A stretch of DNA of 64,000 nt from Sphingobacterium paucimobilis HER1398 (GTDB lineage: Bacteria > Bacteroidota > Bacteroidia > Sphingobacteriales > Sphingobacteriaceae): the NCBI RefSeq assembly GCF_000416985.1, contig NZ_ATDL01000004.1, forward strand, positions 248,001 to 312,000. Reading direction: 5' to 3'. A program made the position numbers and the translations under genes. The stretch's first letter is position 1; every line of letters starts with the position of its first letter. Below are positions 40,780-50,042 of the stretch, one piece after another. The notes under the pieces are model-generated. The model made no database searches and was not told where the DNA came from. It saw nothing but the letters and a program-made list of their open reading frames with translations.

Positions 40780-41964
40780 ATGAATAAGATAATCTTACAA
40801 AAAGGTAAAGATAAAGCTGCTTGGCAATTACACCCTTGGGTGTTTTCTGGAGCGATCGGCAAAATAAATGGTCGGGTGCAACCAGGAGAGGTTGTAGCCG
40901 TATACAACATAGAAGAGGAGTTCATTGCCTATGGCGTCTATAATAATACATCGCGCGTTGCAGTCCGTTTGTTGGAATGGAATCCGGCGAATGAGATTAA
41001 TGAAGACTGGTGGAGGCTGCGGGTAAGAAAGGCCATTCAGAATAGAAAACATTTGTTGACGGCAGATAATGATGCGGCTCGTTTGATTTTTGCGGAAGCT
41101 GATTTTTTACCCGGACTGATTGCGGATAAATATGCAGACTATATTTCTATTCAGGTTCATTCGGCAGGGATAGAACAGGTCAAAGAACTTATCGTTGATG
41201 AATTGGTAAATCTCCTGCAACCTAAGGGGATTTACGAAAGAAGTGATTTGAAGTCTAGAGACTATGAAGGGCTACCGGATAGCAATGGCGTATTGTGGGG
41301 AGAATTACCTCCGGATTTTGTTGAAATCGTGGAAAACGGGATCCATTATAAGGTAAATATCATTGATGGTCAGAAGTCAGGGTTTTACTGCGATCAGCGT
41401 GAAAACCGCTTTTTGACAGCTCAATACGTCAAAGGCAAGCGGATGCTGGATTGCTTCTGTTATTCGGGTGGTTTTACTTTAAATGCTTTTCGGGCGGGGG
41501 CTGATGAAGTTGTCTCTGTTGACAGTTCTGCGTTGGCGATAGAGACCTTAAAGGAAAATGTGAAGTATAATGGTTTTGATGAGACAAAACATGTAGCGGT
41601 TCAGTCTGATGTAAATAAGTATTTGCGTCAATTGGGAGAGGGTGGAGAAAAGTTTGATGTAATTGTGCTAGATCCACCAAAGTACGCACCCTCCAGATCG
41701 ACTTTAGAAAAAGCTTCGAGAGCTTATAAGGATTTGAATCGTAGGGGATTGATGTTGTTGGAGAGTGGTGGTCTATTAGCAACTTTTTCTTGCTCTGGAG
41801 CAATGGATATTGAGACCTTTAAACAAGTTATAGCTTGGGCTGCTTTGGATGCAGGTAAAGAAATCCAATTTATTAGACAGTTTTCGCAACCGGAGGATCA
41901 TCCCGTTCGTGCTTCTTTCTCCGAAGGTGAATACCTGAAGGGGTTATTGGTGCGTGTATTGTAA
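40780..41964 (+). CDS. Class I rRNA (cytosine-C5) methyltransferase, RlmI-like
   Basis: From ATG 40780 the product has 394 residues. The N-terminal PUA domain spans about 1-75 (IILQKGKDKAAWQLHPWVFSGAIGKINGRVQPGEVVAVYN). The SAM-dependent domain includes YKVNIIDGQKSGFYCDQRENR, the SAM loop MLDCFCYSGGFTLNAFRAGADEVVSVDSS, motif IV FDVIVLDPPKYAP and the catalytic Cys in LLATFSCSGAM. This is the architecture of RlmI, which makes m5C1962 in 23S rRNA. The upstream in-frame TTG at 40753 is rejected because the -7 box lies between. Confidence 0.9.
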   Translation: MNKIILQKGKDKAAWQLHPWVFSGAIGKINGRVQPGEVVAVYNIEEEFIAYGVYNNTSRVAVRLLEWNPANEINEDWWRLRVRKAIQNRKHLLTADNDAARLIFAEADFLPGLIADKYADYISIQVHSAGIEQVKELIVDELVNLLQPKGIYERSDLKSRDYEGLPDSNGVLWGELPPDFVEIVENGIHYKVNIIDGQKSGFYCDQRENRFLTAQYVKGKRMLDCFCYSGGFTLNAFRAGADEVVSVDSSALAIETLKENVKYNGFDETKHVAVQSDVNKYLRQLGEGGEKFDVIVLDPPKYAPSRSTLEKASRAYKDLNRRGLMLLESGGLLATFSCSGAMDIETFKQVIAWAALDAGKEIQFIRQFSQPEDHPVRASFSEGEYLKGLLVRVL

Positions 41965-42033
41965 GAAAGCAAGTTGAAATGTTGTGATAAGAAAGTCGGC
42001 AGAAAGACGATTCCTTATCACAACATTATATTA

Positions 42034-43080
42034 TTACCACCGGATCAATGCCGATCCCCAAGTAAAGCCTGCTCCAAATGCGGCTAGGCAAATCAAATCG
42101 CCTTCTTTGATCCGGCCCTCTTCCCAAGCTTCTGAAAGCGCTATTGGTACGGATGCAGCAGTTGTATTGCCGTATTTTTGAATATTATTGAATACCTTAT
42201 CATCCGCTAATCCCAATGTTTTCTGTACAAACTGTGATATACGGAGATTGGCTTGATGCGGTACCAGAAGGTCTATATCGGCAGGTGCTAATCCGTTTTT
42301 GGCTAAAGCTTCACCGATGACTTCCGGAAATTTTACCACTGCCTTTTTGAAAACGGCCTGACCATCCATATACGGAAAAGCACTTCCATCTTCTAGCATT
42401 TTAGGAGTCACGAACATTCCTCCCAGTTCCTGATCGGGCCATTCGGGTCTGTTTTCTAAGCCTTTTCCTCCCGATGCTCCAGGGTAATACATCGCTAGTT
42501 TTTCGGCATCCGCACCATCCGAGTGGAGGTGGGTACTCAAGATGCCTTTACCCGTTTCGGTTGTTGGTTGCAGTACGGCGGCACCCGCTCCATCACCAAA
42601 TATAACGGATACGGCACGGCCTCGTGTCGAAAAGTCCAAAGCAAAAGAATGTTTTTCTGAACCGACCACCAGTATGTTTTTATACATTCCCGTTTTTATA
42701 AATTGATCCGCTATAGACAATGCGTAGACAAAGCCCGAACATTGGTTACGGATGTCTAATGCTCCGATTTCTCCCATACCCATTTCCCTTTGGAGCAGTA
42801 CGCCACAGCCTGGAAAATAATAGTCTGGAGATAGGGTGGCAAATATGATGAAGTCGATGTCTTTAGCCGTTGTTTTTGCACGCTCTATAGCGATCTTGGC
42901 TGCTTCAATAGCCATTGATGTCGTCGTTTCCTCCAGACGGTCGGCATACCGTCTTTCCTTGATGCCAGTACGTTCTTGGATCCACTCGTCGGTGGTATCC
43001 ATGAATCGGGTAAGGTCATTGTTGGTATACACATTTTTAGGAACATAGTGTCCTATGCCTGCTATTTTAGATTGGAACAT
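42034..43080 (-). CDS. fabH: Beta-ketoacyl-ACP synthase III
   Basis: This 348-residue thiolase-fold enzyme begins fatty acid synthesis by condensing acyl-CoA with malonyl-ACP. The catalytic triad is visible: Cys in LDIRNQCSGFVYAL, His in DLLVPHQANLRI and Asn in NIQKYGNTTAASVP. The start IAGIGHYVPKNVYTNNDL and the tail AFGAGFTWGSALIRW are typical. It is a lone gene, divergent from clpS and not next to plsX-type genes, so it may be a second FabH copy. Confidence 0.95.
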   Translation of the reverse strand: MFQSKIAGIGHYVPKNVYTNNDLTRFMDTTDEWIQERTGIKERRYADRLEETTTSMAIEAAKIAIERAKTTAKDIDFIIFATLSPDYYFPGCGVLLQREMGMGEIGALDIRNQCSGFVYALSIADQFIKTGMYKNILVVGSEKHSFALDFSTRGRAVSVIFGDGAGAAVLQPTTETGKGILSTHLHSDGADAEKLAMYYPGASGGKGLENRPEWPDQELGGMFVTPKMLEDGSAFPYMDGQAVFKKAVVKFPEVIGEALAKNGLAPADIDLLVPHQANLRISQFVQKTLGLADDKVFNNIQKYGNTTAASVPIALSEAWEEGRIKEGDLICLAAFGAGFTWGSALIRW

Positions 43081-43213
43081 GATCTTGTAATTCTAGTCGT
43101 TAATAATCCAATTGTTTTCAACCCATCCGCTGATTAGGATGACCTTTTATTCAAAGAGGTCTGTCCATAGGGAGGAAATTACTACAAAATTACGGTTTTT
43201 TTGAAAAATACAC

Positions 43214-43221
43214 TACTTTTG
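43214..43221 (+). promoter_or_regulatory. -7 box abutting clpS
   Basis: TACTTTTG followed by CGCT and ATG 43226, leaving no room for a leader. Confidence 0.55.
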
Positions 43222-43225
43222 CGCT

Positions 43226-43507
43226 ATGGGTGTAGAAACCGCACAAGAAACCTTTACGCTTGAAGAAATATTAGCTTCTGTAAAAGAAAGCCATAAGCTT
43301 ATTCTTTGGAATGATGATATTAATACGTTTGATCACGTAATCTATTGTCTGATCCATCATTTGCAATATACAGAAACACAGGCCGAGCGTATTGCTTGGA
43401 AGGTGCACACTGAAGGCAAATGCGCTGTGTTAGAAGGGCCTTATGTAGAGCTGGAGATTTATCGGAAGATATTGAAGGCAGAAGGTCTTACCGTTTCGGT
43501 GGAGTAG
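43226..43507 (+). CDS. clpS: ATP-dependent Clp protease adaptor ClpS
   Basis: The 93-residue protein contains HKLILWNDDINTFDHVIYCLIHHLQYTETQAERIAWKVHTEGKCAVLEGPYVELEIYRKIL, the ClpS core; the Asn-Asp of WNDDINTF and the His of KVHTEGK correspond to residues that hold the N-degron side chain. ClpS passes substrates with N-terminal Leu, Phe, Trp or Tyr to ClpAP-type proteases. Aat, which makes such degrons, is encoded at 22705. Confidence 0.96.
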   Translation: MGVETAQETFTLEEILASVKESHKLILWNDDINTFDHVIYCLIHHLQYTETQAERIAWKVHTEGKCAVLEGPYVELEIYRKILKAEGLTVSVE

Positions 43508-43592
43508 CTTTTTCTCGGTAATAATACAGTTACGATAGTCCCTTATTCTGTTTTATTCTCCATTTTTGTAGCTTACGAACGCAATCTAAGCT

Positions 43593-46085
43593 ATGCAACT
43601 TAAATTACTATTTACCCTATTTTTTGCCCTTCCTTTATTTATATATGCGCAACAAGGCCAGTTTAAAGTCACTGTCCTAGAGGAGTCGACCAAAGAGCCT
43701 GTTCTTGGAGCCAGTGTCTCGTTGTTGCACGCTGTTTCAAAGGCCCCTGTAAAGGGACGGCAGACGGATGGTAACGGAGTCGCTTCTATTGATGGGCTGC
43801 CTGCCGGTACGTATCTCGTAAAGATCAGTTTTGTAGGAATGCTTGATTATGAACGGGAAGGTGTGGTAATCGCTGCCAATAAGACAAATGATATCGGTGT
43901 TGTATCCCTTTTTGAGAGTGGTCGTCAGCTGGACGAGATTGTGGTAAAGGGGCGTCTGCCCGAATTGCAGTTGGGAATCGATAAAAAGGTATTTGATGTC
44001 TCCCAAAGTATGGTTAGTGTAGGTGGTACGGCGCAGGATTTACTAGCCAATGTTCCCACCTTACAGGTGGATATGGATGGTTCTGTGAGTTTGAGAGGAT
44101 CTAACAGCGTTCGTATTTTGATAGATGGCAAAGAGTCTGCTATGGCAGGTTCTGATGTTAATAAATTGCTTCAGTCACTACCGGCTGATGCCGTTGCTAA
44201 GGTAGAAATCATTACCAACCCCTCGGCAAAGTATGATGCGGAAGGACAATCCGGAATTATCAATATCGTGTTGAAGAAGAATGTCCGCACTGGGTTTAAT
44301 GGGGTGGCAAATGCTTCTGTCGGTAGTTACGATAATTATAATGCAGGGGTTACGTTGAATTATAGAGACCGGAAGTTTAATTATTTTGGAGGATATAATT
44401 ATAGGAATGGCCGTAATGTAGGCGAGGGTGGCGTACGTACGGTACAGCTGTTTGACGGTTTGCAACAGAATAACAGTGAAATCACCGAATCGAACTCAGA
44501 AACATTCCGAAAGGGAATAAATAATTCTTTTCGTTTAGGAACGGATTATTATGCTAATGAAAAGACAACGATTAGCGTAGGAGCCAATTTGAGTTTGAGG
44601 GATAATAAAAGAGGTGAAGATATTTTTTACAACTATTATAACCGCCCCGATTATGGTAGCTCTAGTTCCCGTGAATCCAGACAGAAAGAAGAGGATCTGG
44701 GATACGATATCAGTTTTGATTTTAAGCGTACCCTACGTAAGGAAGGCGAAGAGTTGACGGCTAATGTAACTTACGGTTACGACAAGGAGGATGGTACGAA
44801 TAACTATATACAGCGCTACGATAAGACTTCTACTATCTCTGAAAGTAGACGGAAAAATGCGACCAATGAAAGTGGCCAGAATTGGAATTTTCAACTGGAT
44901 TATGTTTTGCCGCTAGGTGAGAACCATAAGTTCGAAGCCGGGTATCGTACGATATTACGTTCGTCGGATGAAGGGCAACGTTCGGATAAATTAGTAGACG
45001 GAGTGTTTGAACCTGATTATGGGGTAAACAATGATTTTAATATGAAATCGGGTGTCCATGCATTGTACGCTAATTATCAGCGTATGTTATCTCAGCGAAT
45101 AGGGCTACAATTAGGATTGCGTGCGGAGGATGCTTTTCTAAATACGACTATCCGTAGTTATGACCCATCTCTCATCAATAAAGGGACAGATGTGATGCCA
45201 GGCAAGCTCGATTACTTTCGAGTATATCCGAGTTTGTTCCTAACTTATGATGTTAACGCGGAAGGCGATAAGGTACAGTTGAGCTATTCTAGACGAGTGC
45301 AACGTCCTCGAGGCTGGCAGGTCAATCCTTTCGTGGATTTATCGGACGAGACGAACTTTAGACAAGGTAATCCGGAGCTGATGCCCGAAGATATTCATGC
45401 TGTAGAGATGAGTTTTGCAAAGTTTTATTCGGGATGGAATTTCCTTGCCTCGGCTTATTACCGCCGTATAAACGATGTGACGCAACCGTTTCAGTATGAT
45501 CAAAATGATTCTTTAGCAGCTATTTATTTGGCTGATAATCCCAATGCTACTTTTATGCGTTGGGAAAACATAGGTTCCAGAAATAATGCTGGGTTTGAGG
45601 TCGTGTCTAAGGTGAATATTTTTCCCTGGTGGGATATAACTGCTAATGGAAATGTTTTCTATTTTAAAATAGAACCGAATGAAGGATATAATGTTCGTTC
45701 TTCTGACGGACTTTCTTGGAACGCAAATCTAACGACAAACCTTAAGTTGGCAAAATTGACCTCTCTTCAGTTGCGTGGCGATTACCGAGCTCCAATGAAC
45801 AGTTTGCAGGGGCGGACGAAAGCCATGAAGGGGGTAGATCTAGCTTTAAAGCAAGACGTGTTGAAGGGGAAAGGCAGTGTCACGTTTAATGTTCGTGATT
45901 TATTTGATTCTAGACAGTTTGGTGGCGATAGTTATCTGCCTTCTCAGTATTCGGACCGGTACTTTAGATGGTCTAAGCGTACATTTACGCTTGGCTTCTC
46001 TTACCGTTTCGGAGTACAGGATTTGACCAAAGGCAGAAAGAAAAATGAAGACATGCCTTCCGATGAAAACATGGGCGGTTATTAG
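43593..46085 (+). CDS. TonB-dependent outer-membrane receptor
   Basis: The product has 830 residues. The signal peptide ends LPLFIYAQ. A CarboxypepD_reg-like domain follows (about 22-105: FKVTVLEESTKEPVLGASVSLL, GLPAGTYLVKISFVGML), then a plug domain (about 125-220: GTAQDLLANVPTLQVDMDGSVSLRGSNSVRILIDGK, KVEIITNPSAKYDAEGQSGIINIVLKK) and a barrel (PRGWQVNPFVDLSDETNFRQGNPELMPEDIHAVE, ending LGFSYRFG). It resembles the outer-membrane beta-barrel family 14 receptors, usually found singly rather than with a SusD partner. No substrate can be assigned; no SusD gene is adjacent. Confidence 0.9.
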   Translation: MQLKLLFTLFFALPLFIYAQQGQFKVTVLEESTKEPVLGASVSLLHAVSKAPVKGRQTDGNGVASIDGLPAGTYLVKISFVGMLDYEREGVVIAANKTNDIGVVSLFESGRQLDEIVVKGRLPELQLGIDKKVFDVSQSMVSVGGTAQDLLANVPTLQVDMDGSVSLRGSNSVRILIDGKESAMAGSDVNKLLQSLPADAVAKVEIITNPSAKYDAEGQSGIINIVLKKNVRTGFNGVANASVGSYDNYNAGVTLNYRDRKFNYFGGYNYRNGRNVGEGGVRTVQLFDGLQQNNSEITESNSETFRKGINNSFRLGTDYYANEKTTISVGANLSLRDNKRGEDIFYNYYNRPDYGSSSSRESRQKEEDLGYDISFDFKRTLRKEGEELTANVTYGYDKEDGTNNYIQRYDKTSTISESRRKNATNESGQNWNFQLDYVLPLGENHKFEAGYRTILRSSDEGQRSDKLVDGVFEPDYGVNNDFNMKSGVHALYANYQRMLSQRIGLQLGLRAEDAFLNTTIRSYDPSLINKGTDVMPGKLDYFRVYPSLFLTYDVNAEGDKVQLSYSRRVQRPRGWQVNPFVDLSDETNFRQGNPELMPEDIHAVEMSFAKFYSGWNFLASAYYRRINDVTQPFQYDQNDSLAAIYLADNPNATFMRWENIGSRNNAGFEVVSKVNIFPWWDITANGNVFYFKIEPNEGYNVRSSDGLSWNANLTTNLKLAKLTSLQLRGDYRAPMNSLQGRTKAMKGVDLALKQDVLKGKGSVTFNVRDLFDSRQFGGDSYLPSQYSDRYFRWSKRTFTLGFSYRFGVQDLTKGRKKNEDMPSDENMGGY

Positions 46086-46157
46086 GTTTTTCTTTTAAAC
46101 TACTAAGTGTAGGAATTACATTAAGTATTTGTATATTTATTGGTAGAATTTTGATTA

Positions 46158-46165
46158 TAGATTTG
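46158..46165 (+). promoter_or_regulatory. Candidate -7 box for the DUF1080-SGNH pair
   Basis: TAGATTTG, about 175 bases before ATG 46340. The long leader would hold the palindrome at 46303. Confidence 0.35.
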
Positions 46166-46302
46166 AACCTGAATAGTTTTCGATGACTTTTGGGTAATTC
46201 AACGACCGTAAATAAAAAATATTTTAATGAAACTATCATGATTTATTCGATCATAGGAGAGAATGAATCTGATAGCTTTCTAACAAATGAAAAGTAAACC
46301 AA

Positions 46303-46318
46303 TCCGCCAACTGGCGGA
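46303..46318. repeat. REP-like palindrome, copy 1
   Basis: TCCGCCAACTGGCGGA, a near-perfect palindrome. Copies with GC at the centre occur at 57047-57062 and 57156-57171. Confidence 0.8.
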
Positions 46319-46339
46319 TCACGAAGTAATTATATACAT

Positions 46340-47149
46340 ATGAAAACTAGCTTTATTTCAGCTTGCTTAATGATGGGGATGTTTTCCTTCTCAGCAGCAC
46401 ACGCACAAGGCAAAAAGAGCTTCGAGGCTGTCGATCCAACCTATGAATTGATGAACTTGCCAAAGGTAGATCTGACAAAGTTCAAGAAAAACAAAAACGG
46501 AGCCTATGTGCTATTTGATGGTAGTTCCCTAGAGGGCTGGCGAGGATACAATAAGACCTATGTTCCCAATAAATGGACTATTGAGGATGGTGCACTTAAG
46601 TTTTCTAAGAAGCCTAGTGTCGATAAGCCTGAAGGTGGTGATCTAATTTTTGCACACGATTTCAAGAATTTTGAACTGGAGTTTGAATGGAAAATATCCG
46701 AAGCGGGCAATTCTGGTGTGTTTTTCTTAGCCAAAGAAGTCAAAGGTCAACCGATATATATATCGAGCCCAGAATACCAAATTCTGGACAACGAGAAGCA
46801 TCCTGATGCTAGTAAAGGTGTTGATGGGAATCGCCAATCGGCCTCATTGTATGATATGATCCCCGCAAAGCCTCAAAATGCAAAAGCGGTAGGAACGTGG
46901 AATAAATCGAAAATCATCGTTCAAGGAGAGAAAGTTCAGCATTTTCAGAATGGTAAGAAGGTCGTAGAGTATACGATAAGAACCCCTGAATGGAATAAGT
47001 TATTGCAATCGAGTAAGTTTAGTCAAGACAAGTGGCCCCTAGCTTTTGAGTTACTTTCTAAAGTGGGCGCTGAGCCGGGGGTGATAGGTTTTCAGGATCA
47101 TGGAGACGATGTTTGGTATCGAAATGTTACGATTAAAATATTACCATAA
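46340..47149 (+). CDS. DUF1080 family 3-keto-disaccharide hydrolase-like protein
   Basis: The 269-residue exported product has a signal peptide (SFISACLMMGMFSFSAAHAQ) and one laminin-G-like beta-sandwich: GAYVLFDGSSLEGWRGYNK, DLIFAHDFKNFELEFEWKISEAGNSGVFFLAKE and ISSPEYQILDNEKHPDAS. These are hallmarks of DUF1080, now linked to hydrolysis of 3-keto-glycosides in Bacteroidota. The 3-dehydrogenases that make such substrates are not in the window. It is followed with a one-base overlap by the SGNH hydrolase gene. Confidence 0.88.
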   Translation: MKTSFISACLMMGMFSFSAAHAQGKKSFEAVDPTYELMNLPKVDLTKFKKNKNGAYVLFDGSSLEGWRGYNKTYVPNKWTIEDGALKFSKKPSVDKPEGGDLIFAHDFKNFELEFEWKISEAGNSGVFFLAKEVKGQPIYISSPEYQILDNEKHPDASKGVDGNRQSASLYDMIPAKPQNAKAVGTWNKSKIIVQGEKVQHFQNGKKVVEYTIRTPEWNKLLQSSKFSQDKWPLAFELLSKVGAEPGVIGFQDHGDDVWYRNVTIKILP

Positions 47150-48261
47150 TGAGCGTGTTTATATCCAACTATAGAGTTAGACTATGGTGCGCGATCTTTT
47201 GTTCAGTCTTTTTATTGACTGGTGTGGCACAGGGGCAGCAGCAATCTTATAAGGTCAGCTCTGATGTTTTAAAAGGGAGGGTCAAGGAGATGTCGAATGA
47301 AAGTTCTCTAGGTCGTCTTCCGGTGAGGGTGAAAAGCCATGTTAGAGATGCTGTTTGGAATCTAGGGGAGAATTCAGCTGGCGTATATGTAGACTTTCGT
47401 ACAGATGCGGACACTATAGTGGTTCGTTACGCTGTTTCCGGAAATTTGAATATGCCGCATATGCCCTCGACAGGCGTTAGTGGAGTAGATCTATACCTCA
47501 AAGAAGGGAATAGTTGGCAATGGGCATATGGTAGCTATCAATTTAAAGATACCATACAATACACATTCAGTAATATTGGAAGGAATAAGTCGGGTACCTA
47601 TCGTTTATACCTCCCCTTGTATAATACGGTAAAGTGGCTTGAAATCAGCGTAGATAAATCGCAGCAGTTTTCTTTTGTGGATAACAAGGAGAAAGCGGCT
47701 CCTATCGTGGTGTATGGAACTTCCATCGCACAGGGAGCCTGCGTATCGCGACCAGGTATGGCTTGGACAAATGTGGTGGGACGCTCTTTGGGAAAAGAAG
47801 TAATCAATTTAGCCTTTTCAGGAAATGGACGTTTGGAGAAAACTGTGTTAGACTTGATTGCTCAGGAAGATGCTGCAGTTTTTGTTTTGGATTGTTTACC
47901 TAATTTACCTGTTACCCCTAGTCGGACGGAGAAACAATTGGATTCATTGATTGTGGGAGCTGTCAAAACCATTCGGGCCAAGCATCCGACAGTTCCTATC
48001 ATCCTCACAGGGCACAGTTCGGCTTTTACGCCAGGCTTCCTAAATAAAAGTACACGTGCTGAATATGAAAGATCTACAGAAGTAGGTAAAGCAACTTTTG
48101 ATAGATTGGTCAAGGAAGGTGGCCGTAATCTTTACTGGTTGGACAGTAGGGAGATAGATTTAGACATTAATTCTACGGTCGACTATGCACATCCCAATGA
48201 TTATGGCATGGATAAAATAGCACAAGCCTATATCCGGTTGTTAAAAAAAGTATTAAAATAG
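47149..48261 (+). CDS. SGNH/GDSL hydrolase family protein
   Basis: The 370-residue exported protein (signal FCSVFLLTGVAQGQQ) has an N-terminal beta domain (about 40-180: WNLGENSAGVYVDFRTDADTIVVRYAVSG) and a C-terminal SGNH domain. The nucleophile Ser is in APIVVYGTSIAQGACVSRPGMAWTNVV (block I), a Gly-Asn block is AFSGNGRLE, block III falls around VLDCLPNLPV and the Asp/His pair is VDYAHPNDYGMDKIAQAYI. Family members are esterases or polysaccharide deacetylases, so carbohydrate deacetylation beside a DUF1080 protein is plausible inference. Confidence 0.85.
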   Translation: MSVFISNYRVRLWCAIFCSVFLLTGVAQGQQQSYKVSSDVLKGRVKEMSNESSLGRLPVRVKSHVRDAVWNLGENSAGVYVDFRTDADTIVVRYAVSGNLNMPHMPSTGVSGVDLYLKEGNSWQWAYGSYQFKDTIQYTFSNIGRNKSGTYRLYLPLYNTVKWLEISVDKSQQFSFVDNKEKAAPIVVYGTSIAQGACVSRPGMAWTNVVGRSLGKEVINLAFSGNGRLEKTVLDLIAQEDAAVFVLDCLPNLPVTPSRTEKQLDSLIVGAVKTIRAKHPTVPIILTGHSSAFTPGFLNKSTRAEYERSTEVGKATFDRLVKEGGRNLYWLDSREIDLDINSTVDYAHPNDYGMDKIAQAYIRLLKKVLK

Positions 48262-48285
48262 GGGAGGGGTTAATCTTCCCCCCTA

Positions 48286-48987
48286 TTAAAAAATATGTTG
48301 CAGCTCCTTTAGGTCTACAATCATATGTTCCACGTCAGCTGGTTTGTCTGCTCCCGTACTATTGAAATAGATAGCTTCCATGCCTGCATTTTTTGCTCCC
48401 CTTATATCAGCGTCTATATTGTCACCAATCATGATAGAAGTTGTCTTTTCAGCTTGGCCATTACTTATCGCATGATCAAAGATCCGTGGATCCGGTTTGT
48501 TGATACCAAAAATTTCTGATATGACAATTGTTTTGAAGTAATTTTCAAGTTGACTGTGCTTTAGTTTAAGCTCACAGGCTTCCTTAAAACCGTTTGATAT
48601 CAGGTGAAGATTATACTTTCTTTGAAGGTAGGAGAGTGACTCGTGTGCATTGGGGAATAGATTGGTCTTTGTGGGGCACAGTTTGAGATATTCTTCTTCG
48701 AAGGCAAGTGGAAATAGGCTAGGGTCTACGCCTAGCTGTGAGAACGTATCTGAGAATCTTAGTTTTCTTAGTGTAGGTTTGTCTATTTTTCCATGATGGT
48801 AAAGCGCCCATACACGGTGGTTGTTCAATGTATAGGTCTCTATAAAAATATCTGCTCGGCCAGGTCCAAAAAGACGGTCAAATTGAAAAGCTGTATACAA
48901 CTCGTGTAATGCTTCTTCTGCATTTTTGTCAAAATCCCAAATGGTATGGTCGAGGTCAAAAAATATGTCTTTTTTTTGTTTGAGCAT
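48286..48987 (-). CDS. YjjG-family HAD nucleotidase/phosphatase
   Basis: From ATG 48987 (MLKQKKDIFFDLDHTIWDFDK) the product has 233 residues. HAD motifs are I FFDLDHTIWDF with the nucleophile Asp, II HLISNGFKEACE, III GINKPDPRIFDHAI with the Lys, and IV SIMIGDNIDADIRGAKNAGMEA. The DxDHTxWDF form and overall length match YjjG-type noncanonical pyrimidine nucleotidases. The preceding TTG-started extension is ruled out because the -7 box lies directly before the ATG. Confidence 0.88.
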   Translation of the reverse strand: MLKQKKDIFFDLDHTIWDFDKNAEEALHELYTAFQFDRLFGPGRADIFIETYTLNNHRVWALYHHGKIDKPTLRKLRFSDTFSQLGVDPSLFPLAFEEEYLKLCPTKTNLFPNAHESLSYLQRKYNLHLISNGFKEACELKLKHSQLENYFKTIVISEIFGINKPDPRIFDHAISNGQAEKTTSIMIGDNIDADIRGAKNAGMEAIYFNSTGADKPADVEHMIVDLKELQHIF

Positions 48988-48990
48988 GTA

Positions 48991-48998
48991 CAAACCTA
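48991..48998 (-). promoter_or_regulatory. -7 box abutting the YjjG-like gene
   Basis: The minus strand reads TAGGTTTG followed by TAC and ATG 48987. Confidence 0.5.
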
Positions 48999-49144
48999 CA
49001 TAAATTCAATATTCTACGCAATATAGTGGCATTGTAATAGTTTTGTCGCTTTCTCTATTTAATTTTTTTTAGAAGAAATGACCAACCCTTTTTCTTATTA
49101 GTGTCATAAAACAAGGCCTATTTTATTATGCCCTAGTATTTGCC

Positions 49145-49152
49145 TATTTTTG
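49145..49152 (+). promoter_or_regulatory. -7 box of the two-component operon
   Basis: TATTTTTG with ATG 49167 14 bases downstream, leaving a leader of at most about ten bases. Confidence 0.45.
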
Positions 49153-49166
49153 TTGAAAATGCATTT

Positions 49167-50042
49167 ATGAGAAGAGCACTTTTTTGGTTTTATCTACTGG
49201 CGTTATATGCACTTTGCCAACTAATAGGTTGGGGGTATATGTTTATAAAGCATGTGCCAGATAGAAAGGGGATGATTATTGGTGAGGGATTGATTTTTAT
49301 AGCAATTTTCGTTCTAGCGGTAATCAAGCTGAAAAAGCACTTAGAACGTGAGCGCTATTATCAACAACAGCAGCAGAACTTCCTGCTTTCGGTAACACAT
49401 GAGCTAAAATCGCCCTTAGCTTCTGTTAAGCTTTATTTACAGACTATTTTAAAACGAGACTTGGATCGTGAGCAGCAGAAAACGTTTTTGTCCAACTCGT
49501 TGAAAGATATCGAACGTCTTGATTATTTGGTAGAGAATGTTTTGTTGGCTACCAAATTGGAAAACCGGACTTTTATTCTACCTAAAGAGGATTTTGATTT
49601 TTCAGAATTGATTGAAGAGATATTGGATCGGCTTCAAAAAAATGCATGCAAATCTGAGATTATTAGACCGCAAATCGAACCGGGAATTGTCCTACATGCT
49701 GATAAGTTTGCAATTACTAATGTGGTGACCAATCTTGTTGAGAATGCCGTCAAATATTCGCCACCTTGTGCTAATGTAGAAGTGAGTCTCAAGAAAAATC
49801 ATAATAATCTTGTTTTTTCTGTTGCCGATCATGGAGCAGGTATACAAGATGAGGAAAAGAGACTTATCTTTAATAAATTCTATCGTGTAGGGAATGAATC
49901 TACTCGCAAAACCAAAGGAACTGGTTTGGGGTTATATATAGTAAAAACTGTATTGCAAAAACATGATGCTACAATTCGGGTAATGGATAACAAACCTTCT
50001 GGTAGCATCTTTGAAGTAACATTTGAAAATTATGCAAGCTAA
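49167..50042 (+). CDS. Sensor histidine kinase
   Basis: From ATG 49167 the product has 291 residues. Two membrane helices at the N-terminus (LFWFYLLALYALCQLIGWGYMF and MIIGEGLIFIAIFVLAVI) leave only a very short extracytoplasmic loop. The H box is FLLSVTHELKSPLASVKLYL, the N box NLVENAVKYSPP, and the G boxes DHGAGIQDEEKRLIFNKFYRVG and KGTGLGLYIVKTVL. With no sensory domain outside, it may sense a membrane signal. It overlaps the response regulator gene by 11 bases. Confidence 0.93.
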   Translation: MRRALFWFYLLALYALCQLIGWGYMFIKHVPDRKGMIIGEGLIFIAIFVLAVIKLKKHLERERYYQQQQQNFLLSVTHELKSPLASVKLYLQTILKRDLDREQQKTFLSNSLKDIERLDYLVENVLLATKLENRTFILPKEDFDFSELIEEILDRLQKNACKSEIIRPQIEPGIVLHADKFAITNVVTNLVENAVKYSPPCANVEVSLKKNHNNLVFSVADHGAGIQDEEKRLIFNKFYRVGNESTRKTKGTGLGLYIVKTVLQKHDATIRVMDNKPSGSIFEVTFENYAS

